This document shows positions 43,768-51,787 of a DNA stretch of 64,000 nt, piece after piece (position 1 is the stretch's first letter; each line of letters opens with the position of its first letter). Position numbers and translations under genes: made by a program. Source of the DNA: JANQUM01 sp047630355 (lineage in GTDB: Bacteria; Bacteroidota; Bacteroidia; Cytophagales; Spirosomataceae); NCBI GenBank assembly GCA_047630355.1, contig JBLHXN010000002.1:1-64000 (forward strand), given 5' to 3'. Below the pieces are notes generated by a model. The model saw only the letters and a list, made by a program, of their open reading frames with translations. It was not told where the DNA came from and searched no databases.

Positions 43768-43930
43768 AGAAGCTGTTTGAGTTAATTATTTTGAATACTA
43801 TTGTATTATTTTTTGAAATTTACAAATTACCAAAACTGGAGTTACGCAGAGCGTAATGAGGATTTAGGTAATGAAGTAAAAGCGAAAAAGAGCCGCTGGA
43901 AACGTAATTAGGTTAATTCAAACAGCTTCT
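43768..43930. mobile_element. MITE-like element, 163 bp
   Basis: Terminal inverted repeats AGAAGCTGTTTGAGTTAATT (43768-43787) and GGTTAATTCAAACAGCTTCT (43911-43930) match at 17 of 20 positions. The interior contains no coding capacity. It begins 5 nt upstream of the glycosidase ATG and so separates the gene from repeat copy B. A clear target duplication is not visible. Confidence 0.7.
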
Positions 43931-43953
43931 AAATGTTTTATTCTTCTTTTGTT

Positions 43954-44100
43954 GATTTGCCATAACATCCGTGTTAACGGACTTTTGTCTAAAAGGTGCG
44001 TCAATATCCTCATTTATTGTGAATAAAGTATTTTTTAAAATAATGATTATTAACAATTTGCGACCTTTTAAGTAGCAATCATTGGTTATCGCTTGTGACT
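43954..44100. repeat. Direct repeat, copy B, with right boundary arm
   Basis: Starts GATTTGCCATAACA (43954-43967), continues with the imperfect palindrome AACATCCGTGTT and the 33-nt block identical to copy A (43987-44019), then ATAATGATTATTAACAATTT. Without the MITE it would lie about 35 nt upstream of the glycosidase ATG, matching copy A's distance to the cytochrome ATG. Confidence 0.88.
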
Positions 44101-44110
44101 ACCAAACTCC

Positions 44111-46747
44111 TCACTCAAACACCTTATTTCCTTCATCTCCTCCTGCCATGATATAGGCAACTAAGTCTTTCATTTCTTCGGCGTTGAGGGAATTCATGAG
44201 TCCGGGCATCATGGAAGATACTTTGGAGTACGTCTTAGAAGCTACGTCTTTTTTCTTCACGTTCACGGTGTAATCAGGAGCGTACGGATTTTGTGAGACG
44301 GTGTACGAGGTTTCGTCTTCGTTCACAATTCTGCCCACAACGCTTTCGCCGTTTTTGAGTTGGAGTTGCGTAGCAGCGTATTGGTCGGAGATTGTTTTAC
44401 TCGGTTCAATGATTGCTTCTAATAAATCTTTCGTTCCGAAGCGGGTACCGGCACGGGTGAGATCAGGACCAATATTTCCGCCTTCGCCCTGCACACTGTG
44501 GCAACGGTTGCAAGTGGTGGCTTGGTACATCGCTTTGCCACGTTTGAAATTTTGTCCGGCAAGAGGTTCTTTGAAGTGCTCCATCGCTTTTTCAACGTTC
44601 CAATAACCTCCGGGACCTTGGGGGTAGTCTTCTTGGGCTAACTCATTCCCTGAGTCGCTTAATAAATTTCCGCCGGAAAGTTCGTCGTAGTAAGTGCGTT
44701 TGTTTTTTGGCACATTGTCTAACGCCATTTTTCGGGCTTTATCAAGGAAACCGACGTAACTATTTCCGCCTTTGTAAGCAGTAAATGCGTTGGCAAACCA
44801 TTTGAAGTATTGCTCCCGCTGAGCATCTGTCCAGTTATCTTTTGCCTGACTTAGTACAACGGCAAGATAAGTTTGCTGCATTGGTGGTACTTTTTCGAGC
44901 ATCTTAGCAATATCAAGACCGTACTGCGGATTCCGTAAAATTAAGTCGGCGGAGCTTGTGGCCATATCGCCACCTTCTATTTTGTTCTCCGTAACTTTTG
45001 TCATCAGGTCGAGTGTTTTACTGATAGCGTCGGGAGCTTCGAGGTGAACCAGTAATTTGCTCAAACTTCGGTCTAACTCGTTGTGGTTTGCCGGATAATC
45101 AGGACTCAAATACGTAATCAAATCGTTGCGTAATTTGCCCGTCGGTTTTCCGGTTCGGAAAATAGTGACTTCCATTGTCCGCAATAAATCAATTTTCTGT
45201 TTTTCAGATAAGGTGTTACGCTGAATGGATAATAAGTTTTTCAACAAGGCATTGCCATCAGTTTCGCCGCTACGAACCAATGCGAGCGTTCCTTGAATTT
45301 TAACATCTGAATTTGCAGAACTCAGCACTTCTTTTTTGTAAAGTTCTGGCTTCTGATGCTCTAATACCAAACGAGCGGCGTATCGTATGTGGCGGTCAGG
45401 GTTGCTCAATTGTCTAAGTGCCAACGGTACGCCTTCCTGACTGTCGGCTTTTTGGTAGGTTTCGAGTGTTCGTCTTAATTTATTTTGCGGCGTAATTTCG
45501 GTTTGCGGAGCGTCAGCTATGCTTTCGTTTCCGCTATAAAATACGCGGTAAAGATCAGATTCAATGCGGCGACCGCCCGTTAGAAAATACAAAGCTCCGT
45601 CGGGACCAATGGCTCCGTCTGTGAGGGGTAGGGGGATGCCAGATAAAAATTCTTCCCGCTCGGCGGTGTAGCTTGCTCCGTCAGGTTTCAGGTGAATGGC
45701 GTGCATAATTCCAAAGCTCCAGTCAAATGCTAACAGCGATTGCTTAAATCGGGTCGGGAATTTAGCGTCCTTTAAGTAAAGTAGATTAGTGGGCGAGCCC
45801 TGACCAATGTTAATAACCGCCGGAAGGTTATCAGGATAGTTTGGCGACCATTTTCCGTTTCCGGTTCGCCAGCCAAATTCGCTGCCACTTACTGCGTGAC
45901 AAATACGAGTAGGGCGGTACCAAGGCAAACCGAAGTCCCACTCCATGTCGGCATCATAAACAAACAAATCGCCGATGTCATTGAAAGTCATGTCAAAAGG
46001 ATTTCTATAACCCGCACTTATTAATTTCCAGTCTTTTCCGTCGGGGTCAACATTAGCCACCCAACCCGCCGGAGCGACTAAGTTATTTGCGTGTCCGCGA
46101 GGGTCTTTAATTGCGGGAAATAAATTATCGTGCTGCCAAGTAGTTGGTAATTTATAGGTATCCAAGCCGGGCATTTTGGTGTAATTTCCAAAAATAACGT
46201 AAAGCGATTTTCCGTCGGGAGAAAGCTTTATGCTGTGTGGGCCGTGTTCGCCTTCACCTTCGAGGTCTTTAAGTAGCGTAATTTTATCGTATTCGTCGTC
46301 ATCATTTGTATCCTGTAGTCGGTAAAACCCACTTCCGCGTGGAAGGGCATCCGTTGGCCGATTATTCACCATGACGTACAAACTATTAAAGGCGTAAAGC
46401 AACCCGTGAGCTGCTCCGAGAGCGACGGTATCGCCTTTTACAATGAGTGGTTCTACCGTTGGTGTTACGTCTGAACTTCCGATTGCGGGAATTGTCAATC
46501 GGTAAATACCGCCGTACTGATCAGAGGCAATCATGCGTCCTTTGTTGTCAAAACACATTGAGACCCAAGAACCCTGTTTGTTCTCGGAAGGGGAATACAA
46601 ATGTTCGGCGGTAAAACCGGGTTGCAACGTTAGTTTGGCAATCTTGGGATTATCTTCAGATTGCGAATAACTGATGCCTTTGTAAGCGGCCAGGCAGCAA
46701 AGTATTGCTACGCTTAAACCGCCGATTTTTAGTAAATTTAATTTCAT
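44111..46747 (-). CDS. PVC-type haem protein with sorbosone-dehydrogenase-like propeller
   Basis: 878 residues, hydrophobic N-terminus (about 8-25) as signal or anchor. Propeller (about 35-420) of the L-sorbosone/glucose dehydrogenase kind with GEGEHGPHSIKLSPDG and SAGYRNPFDMTFN. HEAT-like helical part (about 430-700). C-terminal PVC-type cytochrome c domain with CNRCHSV and GPDLTRAG, ending MNSLNAEEMKDLVAYI. It would oxidise a sugar or alcohol in the periplasm and pass electrons to its haem. It lies downstream of kduI on the same strand, past a hairpin. Confidence 0.87.
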   Translation of the reverse strand: MKLNLLKIGGLSVAILCCLAAYKGISYSQSEDNPKIAKLTLQPGFTAEHLYSPSENKQGSWVSMCFDNKGRMIASDQYGGIYRLTIPAIGSSDVTPTVEPLIVKGDTVALGAAHGLLYAFNSLYVMVNNRPTDALPRGSGFYRLQDTNDDDEYDKITLLKDLEGEGEHGPHSIKLSPDGKSLYVIFGNYTKMPGLDTYKLPTTWQHDNLFPAIKDPRGHANNLVAPAGWVANVDPDGKDWKLISAGYRNPFDMTFNDIGDLFVYDADMEWDFGLPWYRPTRICHAVSGSEFGWRTGNGKWSPNYPDNLPAVINIGQGSPTNLLYLKDAKFPTRFKQSLLAFDWSFGIMHAIHLKPDGASYTAEREEFLSGIPLPLTDGAIGPDGALYFLTGGRRIESDLYRVFYSGNESIADAPQTEITPQNKLRRTLETYQKADSQEGVPLALRQLSNPDRHIRYAARLVLEHQKPELYKKEVLSSANSDVKIQGTLALVRSGETDGNALLKNLLSIQRNTLSEKQKIDLLRTMEVTIFRTGKPTGKLRNDLITYLSPDYPANHNELDRSLSKLLVHLEAPDAISKTLDLMTKVTENKIEGGDMATSSADLILRNPQYGLDIAKMLEKVPPMQQTYLAVVLSQAKDNWTDAQREQYFKWFANAFTAYKGGNSYVGFLDKARKMALDNVPKNKRTYYDELSGGNLLSDSGNELAQEDYPQGPGGYWNVEKAMEHFKEPLAGQNFKRGKAMYQATTCNRCHSVQGEGGNIGPDLTRAGTRFGTKDLLEAIIEPSKTISDQYAATQLQLKNGESVVGRIVNEDETSYTVSQNPYAPDYTVNVKKKDVASKTYSKVSSMMPGLMNSLNAEEMKDLVAYIMAGGDEGNKVFE

Positions 46748-46902
46748 GAGTTTACAGGTTGAATAGAATTATGAACTTATTTCAGTTCAGCAATTTACTA
46801 AAATAATTTGTAAATGAGCGGGGCATTTTAGAACGGAATCTCGAAAGGTTTAAATTATTACTCGTTTAGTATTATTGAGGTAATAGTTTGAACCGCATTA
46901 CG

Positions 46903-46940
46903 ATTAAGTCCTCCTGGGAAGTTTTTCAGGGGGACTTAAT
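46903..46940. terminator. Hairpin between kduI and the haem-protein gene
   Basis: Arms ATTAAGTCCTCCTG (46903-46916) and CAGGGGGACTTAAT (46927-46940) pair over 14 bp with one G-U. It lies 29 nt past the kduI stop. The minus strand lacks a good T-run after the stem, so it may be an attenuator or RNA-stabilising element instead of a full terminator. Confidence 0.5.
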
Positions 46941-46968
46941 TTGTTTAGGTTTTGTTCGTGCGTGTACT

Positions 46969-47796
46969 TTAGAGTAAATCAACTATTGCACACTGATCCA
47001 TGTCAGAAAATACCTGATTCTCTCCCGCCATTGCCCATATGAAAGCGTAGTTGGTGGTTCCGCAGCCAAAATGTACGGACCACGGCGGAGAGATAGCTGC
47101 CTGATGATTTTTTACGGCAAGGTGGCGGGTTTCCTGAGGTTCGCCCATGTAATGGAATACCTGATGCTCCGCCGGAATGTCGAAATAGAAGTAGCTTTCC
47201 ATGCGGCGGGTGTGTGTATGCGGCGGAACGCTGTTCCAAACCGAACCATCTTTCAGGATGGTAAGTCCCATTACCAACTGACAACTTTTGATACCGTCTA
47301 AGTGAATGTACTTATATATAACACGCTCGTTTGAGGTGGAGGTATCGCCCAATTCAACGGGCGAGGCATCTGTTGCCGCCATAAACGTATTTGGGTAATT
47401 GCGATGGGCGGGCACTGACATGAAATAAAAACTTGCGGGTTCATTAGCCGATATGCTTTTGAATTCAACTTTTTCGGTACCTCGTCCCAGATAAACGCAG
47501 TCCAATTTATTCAACGTATATTCAACGCCGTCGGCGATTACCTGCCCCGTGTTCCCGACGTTTATAATACCAACTTCCCGACGTTCTAAAAAAAAGCTAC
47601 TTTTGAGTTCTTCGTGATTTTCGAGAAGTAATGTGTCATCTATCGGTTTCGCCCCTCCAATAATTGCTCTATCGTAATGAGTGTACGTGCAGACTACTCT
47701 GTTGTCTGACATAATTTCTACCAGGAAGTTCTTACGAAGCTGCTGGGTATCCATGCTTTTTGTTTCGTCCGGACTGTTACCAAATCTGATTTCCAT
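46969..47796 (-). CDS. kduI: 5-keto-4-deoxyuronate isomerase (KduI)
   Basis: 275 residues, normal for the family. Zinc ligands are His193, His195, Glu200 (PPHTHTRRMES) and His242 (SVHFGCGTTNY). It converts 5-keto-4-deoxyuronate, formed from unsaturated uronates released by lyases and GH88, to 3-deoxy-D-glycero-2,5-hexodiulosonate. It sits 27 nt downstream of kduD in the same transcript direction. Confidence 0.96.
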   Translation of the reverse strand: MEIRFGNSPDETKSMDTQQLRKNFLVEIMSDNRVVCTYTHYDRAIIGGAKPIDDTLLLENHEELKSSFFLERREVGIINVGNTGQVIADGVEYTLNKLDCVYLGRGTEKVEFKSISANEPASFYFMSVPAHRNYPNTFMAATDASPVELGDTSTSNERVIYKYIHLDGIKSCQLVMGLTILKDGSVWNSVPPHTHTRRMESYFYFDIPAEHQVFHYMGEPQETRHLAVKNHQAAISPPWSVHFGCGTTNYAFIWAMAGENQVFSDMDQCAIVDLL

Positions 47797-47823
47797 GTTG
47801 ATTTATTTTAATTTTTAACTTTG

Positions 47824-48585
47824 TTATCGGCCCATCCAACCCCCGTCAACCGTGAGTATGGTGCCATTTACGTAATTACTTGCTTCTGACGAAAGAAACA
47901 CTACCGGACCAGCGAAGTCTTCTGGCTCGCCCCAACGTCCTGCGGGTATGCGATCTAAAATGGCTTTGTTCCGAATGGGGTCTTTTTGCAAGGCATCGGT
48001 ATTGTTGGTACGGATATAACCCGGTGCAATGCCGTTTACGTTTACCCCTTTTGACGCCCACTCGTTTGAAAGAGCCTTTATTAAACTTGCCAATGCCCCT
48101 TTAGATGCTGCGTAGCCCGGAACGGTAATCCCGCCTTGAAAACTTAATAAAGAACAGGTAAAGATAATTTTGCCAGATCCACGGGAAACCATTTCTTTAC
48201 CGAATTCTCTGGAGAGTAAGAACGGAGCATTTAAATTAATGTTTAAGACGTCATCCCAGAAATCATCAGGGTGCTCGGCGGCGGGAGTACGCATAATTGT
48301 ACCGGCGTTATTGACCAAAATATGGGGGACTCCAATTTTTTCTAAGACTTCTTGCGTAAAGCTGTACAGGTCTTTTCGGTCGCTGAAATCGCAGGGGATG
48401 GCGGTGAATTTACGCCCTAAAGACGTAACTATCTTTTCAACTTCACTACCCGATTTTTGGATGCTGCGGCTGCTTACTATAATATCTGCCCCGGCGGCGG
48501 CAAGTCCTTTTACCATACCTAAGCCGATGCCGGTATTACCACCAGTAACTAAGGCTGTTTTTCCGTCTAAATTAAATAAGTTCAT
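47824..48585 (-). CDS. kduD: 2-dehydro-3-deoxy-D-gluconate 5-dehydrogenase (KduD)
   Basis: 253-residue classical SDR: TGGNTGIGLG (14-23), NNAG (92-95), catalytic Ser145, Tyr158 and Lys162 (YAASK). The opening MNLFNLDGKTALVTGGNTGIG and the GYIRTNNTDAL loop are those of KduD. It reduces the KduI product to 2-keto-3-deoxygluconate. KDG kinase and aldolase are not in the window. Confidence 0.93.
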   Translation of the reverse strand: MNLFNLDGKTALVTGGNTGIGLGMVKGLAAAGADIIVSSRSIQKSGSEVEKIVTSLGRKFTAIPCDFSDRKDLYSFTQEVLEKIGVPHILVNNAGTIMRTPAAEHPDDFWDDVLNINLNAPFLLSREFGKEMVSRGSGKIIFTCSLLSFQGGITVPGYAASKGALASLIKALSNEWASKGVNVNGIAPGYIRTNNTDALQKDPIRNKAILDRIPAGRWGEPEDFAGPVVFLSSEASNYVNGTILTVDGGWMGR

Positions 48586-48671
48586 AGTAATTCAGGGTGC
48601 GTCAGGAGAAAAGTCCGTCGGCGTTTGTTTGGGTTAATTTATTTAAGCGTTTCCGTGTACAGTGAATCGGT

Positions 48672-49832
48672 TTATTTCGTGAGATTCTTGTATCGATGAA
48701 GTGCTTCTAAAAAGTAGTAATCTGCGTAAACTATAGGGGTATTTACTTCGGAGTTGCCGGGCTTATGTCCCGTGCTGTGCATCAACAAAAAGTTGTTATT
48801 TTCTCCCAACTTCGCCTTATAAGCGGGCGTTGTAAGCGATGTAAGCATTTGTGTAGCTACCGACCGATACTGATTTCTGAGTTTTCTTTTTGAGTAATCT
48901 GCTAACTCAAACAACGCCGACGAAGTAATTGCTCCCGCCGAAGCGTCCCGCTCTTCGCCCGGTTTACTAAAATCCCAGTACGGGATTTTATCTTTGGGAA
49001 GGTTGGGGTGATTAATCATAAAGTTTGCAATTTTCTGAGCATGCTCCAAGTATTTAGGATCTCCGGTTTCACGATACATTACGGTGTAGCCGTAAAGCCC
49101 CCACGCTTGTCCTCTTGACCATGCTGATTCATCAGCAGCTCCCTGATGTGTTTTTTTAGCAATTACGTTGCCATTTTCATCGTAACAAAGTACGTGATAG
49201 CTACTATTATCCACCCGGAAGTGATTTTTTAGCGTATTGTCCGCATGGATTACGCTCAAATCGTAGAATTCACTATCGCCTGATTCTTTAGCCGCCCAAA
49301 ACAGCAGTTCCAAATTCATCATATTATCAATGATGACGGGGTAGTCGTAGATTTTTTGAAAATTATTCCACGATTTAATCAAGCCTACTTTCGGGTCAAA
49401 ACGGGTGGAAAGCGATTTCGCTGCCGTCAGCATAACGGGTTTGTAGGCTTCATTTTCGGTCAGGCGATAGCCATTTCCGAAGGGGCAGTAAATCATGAAA
49501 CCCAAATCGTGAGTTCCGGTATTATATTGCTCTTTTTCGACCGCGATTGTCCAATCATGAGCGGCTTTTTCCCATTTGTCTTCTTGATTTGCTTCGTACA
49601 AATACCACAGCGAACCGCCGAAAAAGCCACTACACCACCAGTCCGATTTTCGGTTATCGGGTGTGCCGTCAGGCTTTGTTGATTGCGGGAACTTGGTTAA
49701 GTCGGGATGAGCGGCAAGCATACCTTCGTATTGTTTTGCGGCATCCAAAAATTCTTTTTCGACATTTATTTGGGCAAAACTCAAACGAGCAATTAACAGA
49801 AAAATGAGGGTTTTAATGAGCTGTTTAGTCAT
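48672..49832 (-). CDS. GH88 unsaturated glucuronyl hydrolase
   Basis: 386 residues with a signal peptide (1-20, SFAQ). Family GH88 motifs: WWCSGFFGGSLWYLYE, THDLGF with Asp109 and IIDNMMNLELLFWA with Asp169, the two catalytic aspartates, and QGAADESAWSRGQAW. It hydrates the 4,5-double bond of the terminal uronate and frees 5-keto-4-deoxyuronate for KduI. Located between kduD and the first lyase gene (17 nt after it). Confidence 0.93.
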   Translation of the reverse strand: MTKQLIKTLIFLLIARLSFAQINVEKEFLDAAKQYEGMLAAHPDLTKFPQSTKPDGTPDNRKSDWWCSGFFGGSLWYLYEANQEDKWEKAAHDWTIAVEKEQYNTGTHDLGFMIYCPFGNGYRLTENEAYKPVMLTAAKSLSTRFDPKVGLIKSWNNFQKIYDYPVIIDNMMNLELLFWAAKESGDSEFYDLSVIHADNTLKNHFRVDNSSYHVLCYDENGNVIAKKTHQGAADESAWSRGQAWGLYGYTVMYRETGDPKYLEHAQKIANFMINHPNLPKDKIPYWDFSKPGEERDASAGAITSSALFELADYSKRKLRNQYRSVATQMLTSLTTPAYKAKLGENNNFLLMHSTGHKPGNSEVNTPIVYADYYFLEALHRYKNLTK

Positions 49833-49849
49833 GATTCAAGCAGTTAATT

Positions 49850-51787
49850 TTAGAAAGTGATTTTAAAATTATGTGTTCCGTCTTTTTTAGGAGTGGTGTG
49901 TTTCAATACAATTCGCTGAACTTGTTTTCCGTCCCATTTCGTCTTGAAGCTTTTGTATTCCATCCCTTCGGTGGAAGGAAAGCCAGTACTGATATTCCAA
50001 GTTTTAGCGTCGTAATTAATGGTCAAATTTGCGTCTCCTTCGGTTAGTTTGATTTTGCCTTTCTCGCTTATATCAACGTTTGCAACTGACATAAAAACGT
50101 GTTCTAACGAAGTGGCGGTACCAAGTGAATACGAGTCGCTGACGGTGATAATCGCTTTGTTTTTGTCAAAGTTAAGGTTTCGCTTCCAAGAGTTTACCAT
50201 TGCTTCTTCGGGGTAACTTTTGGCAATATCAAGCGTAAAATTAATATTTTGGTCGCTCTTTTTATAATCAACGTTTTTCGCTTCAAATTCTCGGCCATTT
50301 CTCTGACCTACTCCGTTAATGATCGGTAAATTATGATATTCCGACTGTGTAAACCAAAGCGTATATCGCTCCGAAGAAAACGTGCGGGCAGTGTAATTTC
50401 CGCGTCCGGCATCTACCAAAAGTGGTTTGCCATCTTTGTAGATGATAAAATCGCCCACATCGTTGTGGTTGTGACTTTCGGCGTTGTGCCCGCCGTGTGC
50501 CGCAAACACGATTCCGTCTTTTTGTGAACGGCTCAGCATCAATTGAATATCGGAAATCCAAACGTCAGATACTGGCTCATAATTGACCGTAGAATTACTT
50601 ATTTTGTCAAAAGCGAGCAGGTTTTTTACTTTCCGCATTTGGTGGTGTGTTGATACGCCCACGGTCGGGTTGTCGTAATCATCGTTGTACAAATCTTTGA
50701 AAACGTACACGCCAAAATCACGCAATGTTTCGTTGTTTATCGCTTTCCCGAATCGGTAAAGTACCACGCCGTCTGCTTTTACTTTTGGGTCGGCATCCGC
50801 AAAGTTTGTGAAGTAATTTCCGTCAATATGCGTTTTGTAAACGTAAGAGGCCATTTCTTGAATCAGAGGCTTTTGGTAAACTTTCGGAGCCTCGGGAGCG
50901 GCATCGTAAAACATATCAAGGCAATCAAAAACGCACGCCCCAGCGGCAAACCAATAACTCGGTCCTTCGTCGCAGCCGCCATCGTCTCCTAAGCCATTTA
51001 AATAAGCATCCATGCCGTAGAGTGCTTCATAAGTCATTTTTGCCCGTCTTTTTTCGTCTTGTTCGAGTAATAAAGCGGAAGTCATGTAATTTGACATAAC
51101 CCACGGATTCCAATTGTTAACACTTCGGTCGCGATCCATGTAGCTATAACCCGCCGACTTGGTAAGCATTTGCTCAAAAACGCGTTCGTCAGTTTCGGCG
51201 TAAATACGCTTTCTGATGAGTGGGTTAATTTTATCCAACTTTTCACCCGTAAAGTAATCTGCTAAAGAAAGGCAGGTGGCGGTTTCGGCGGCGAATAAAT
51301 CTACGTACGGGTCTTCCACATCGGGCAGGCCTGTACTCCATAAGTGGGCCGGAACGCCCCAGTAGCTTTCTTCACAAATTGACCAAATGCCATTCATTAT
51401 TTGCTCCACAAACCTGCCTTTGCCCTCCATACTTTCCGCCAAAACGAGCGTCATTAACGCCCGGCGTTTTTCAAAATGAATTTCGCTGTGCCTTGTTCTA
51501 TCACCAGATCGTACAAAGTCCAACATCACCGTGGCGGGAATATTTGTAAATTCATAATCGGTCAGGCTTTCTGCTTCTTTGATGTGAATATCAATCAGCT
51601 TTTGCGGTAATTTCTGTTTCCATTCGTCGGCGGTTTTTGGAAACGGTTTCCACGTATCCCGAGAAGTTAAATTTGCTTCTACGCTTTCAAGCGGAATTAC
51701 GTTTGCAAGAATATTTCGCGGAGTTACCTGAGCATTTAATGATGCCCAACATAACAGTAGGAGCGTAATTAAATTAGTCTTTCTCAT
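49850..51787 (-). CDS. Heparinase II/III-family polysaccharide lyase candidate
   Basis: 645 residues from ATG 51787, which gives a clean signal peptide (MRKTNLITLLLLCWASLNAQ). The longer frame to 51958 runs into the propeller gene. An alpha/alpha toroid (about 60-340, NNWNPWVMSNYMTSALLL, DGGCDEGPSYWF) precedes the heparinase II/III beta domain (SHNHNDVGDFIIY, LLVDAGRGNYTA). Cleavage would be by beta-elimination of a uronate glycan. The PL family number cannot be set by eye (PL12/15/21/33/37 are possible). It overlaps the preceding gene by 14 nt. Confidence 0.82.
   Translation of the reverse strand: MRKTNLITLLLLCWASLNAQVTPRNILANVIPLESVEANLTSRDTWKPFPKTADEWKQKLPQKLIDIHIKEAESLTDYEFTNIPATVMLDFVRSGDRTRHSEIHFEKRRALMTLVLAESMEGKGRFVEQIMNGIWSICEESYWGVPAHLWSTGLPDVEDPYVDLFAAETATCLSLADYFTGEKLDKINPLIRKRIYAETDERVFEQMLTKSAGYSYMDRDRSVNNWNPWVMSNYMTSALLLEQDEKRRAKMTYEALYGMDAYLNGLGDDGGCDEGPSYWFAAGACVFDCLDMFYDAAPEAPKVYQKPLIQEMASYVYKTHIDGNYFTNFADADPKVKADGVVLYRFGKAINNETLRDFGVYVFKDLYNDDYDNPTVGVSTHHQMRKVKNLLAFDKISNSTVNYEPVSDVWISDIQLMLSRSQKDGIVFAAHGGHNAESHNHNDVGDFIIYKDGKPLLVDAGRGNYTARTFSSERYTLWFTQSEYHNLPIINGVGQRNGREFEAKNVDYKKSDQNINFTLDIAKSYPEEAMVNSWKRNLNFDKNKAIITVSDSYSLGTATSLEHVFMSVANVDISEKGKIKLTEGDANLTINYDAKTWNISTGFPSTEGMEYKSFKTKWDGKQVQRIVLKHTTPKKDGTHNFKITF

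Noticed and set aside
42694..43980. Integron attC site around the boundary palindromes
   Set aside because: The cores (GTTATGG, GTTAACG) break the GTTRRRY rule and no integrase gene is in the window; kept only as a cassette-like structure of unknown class.
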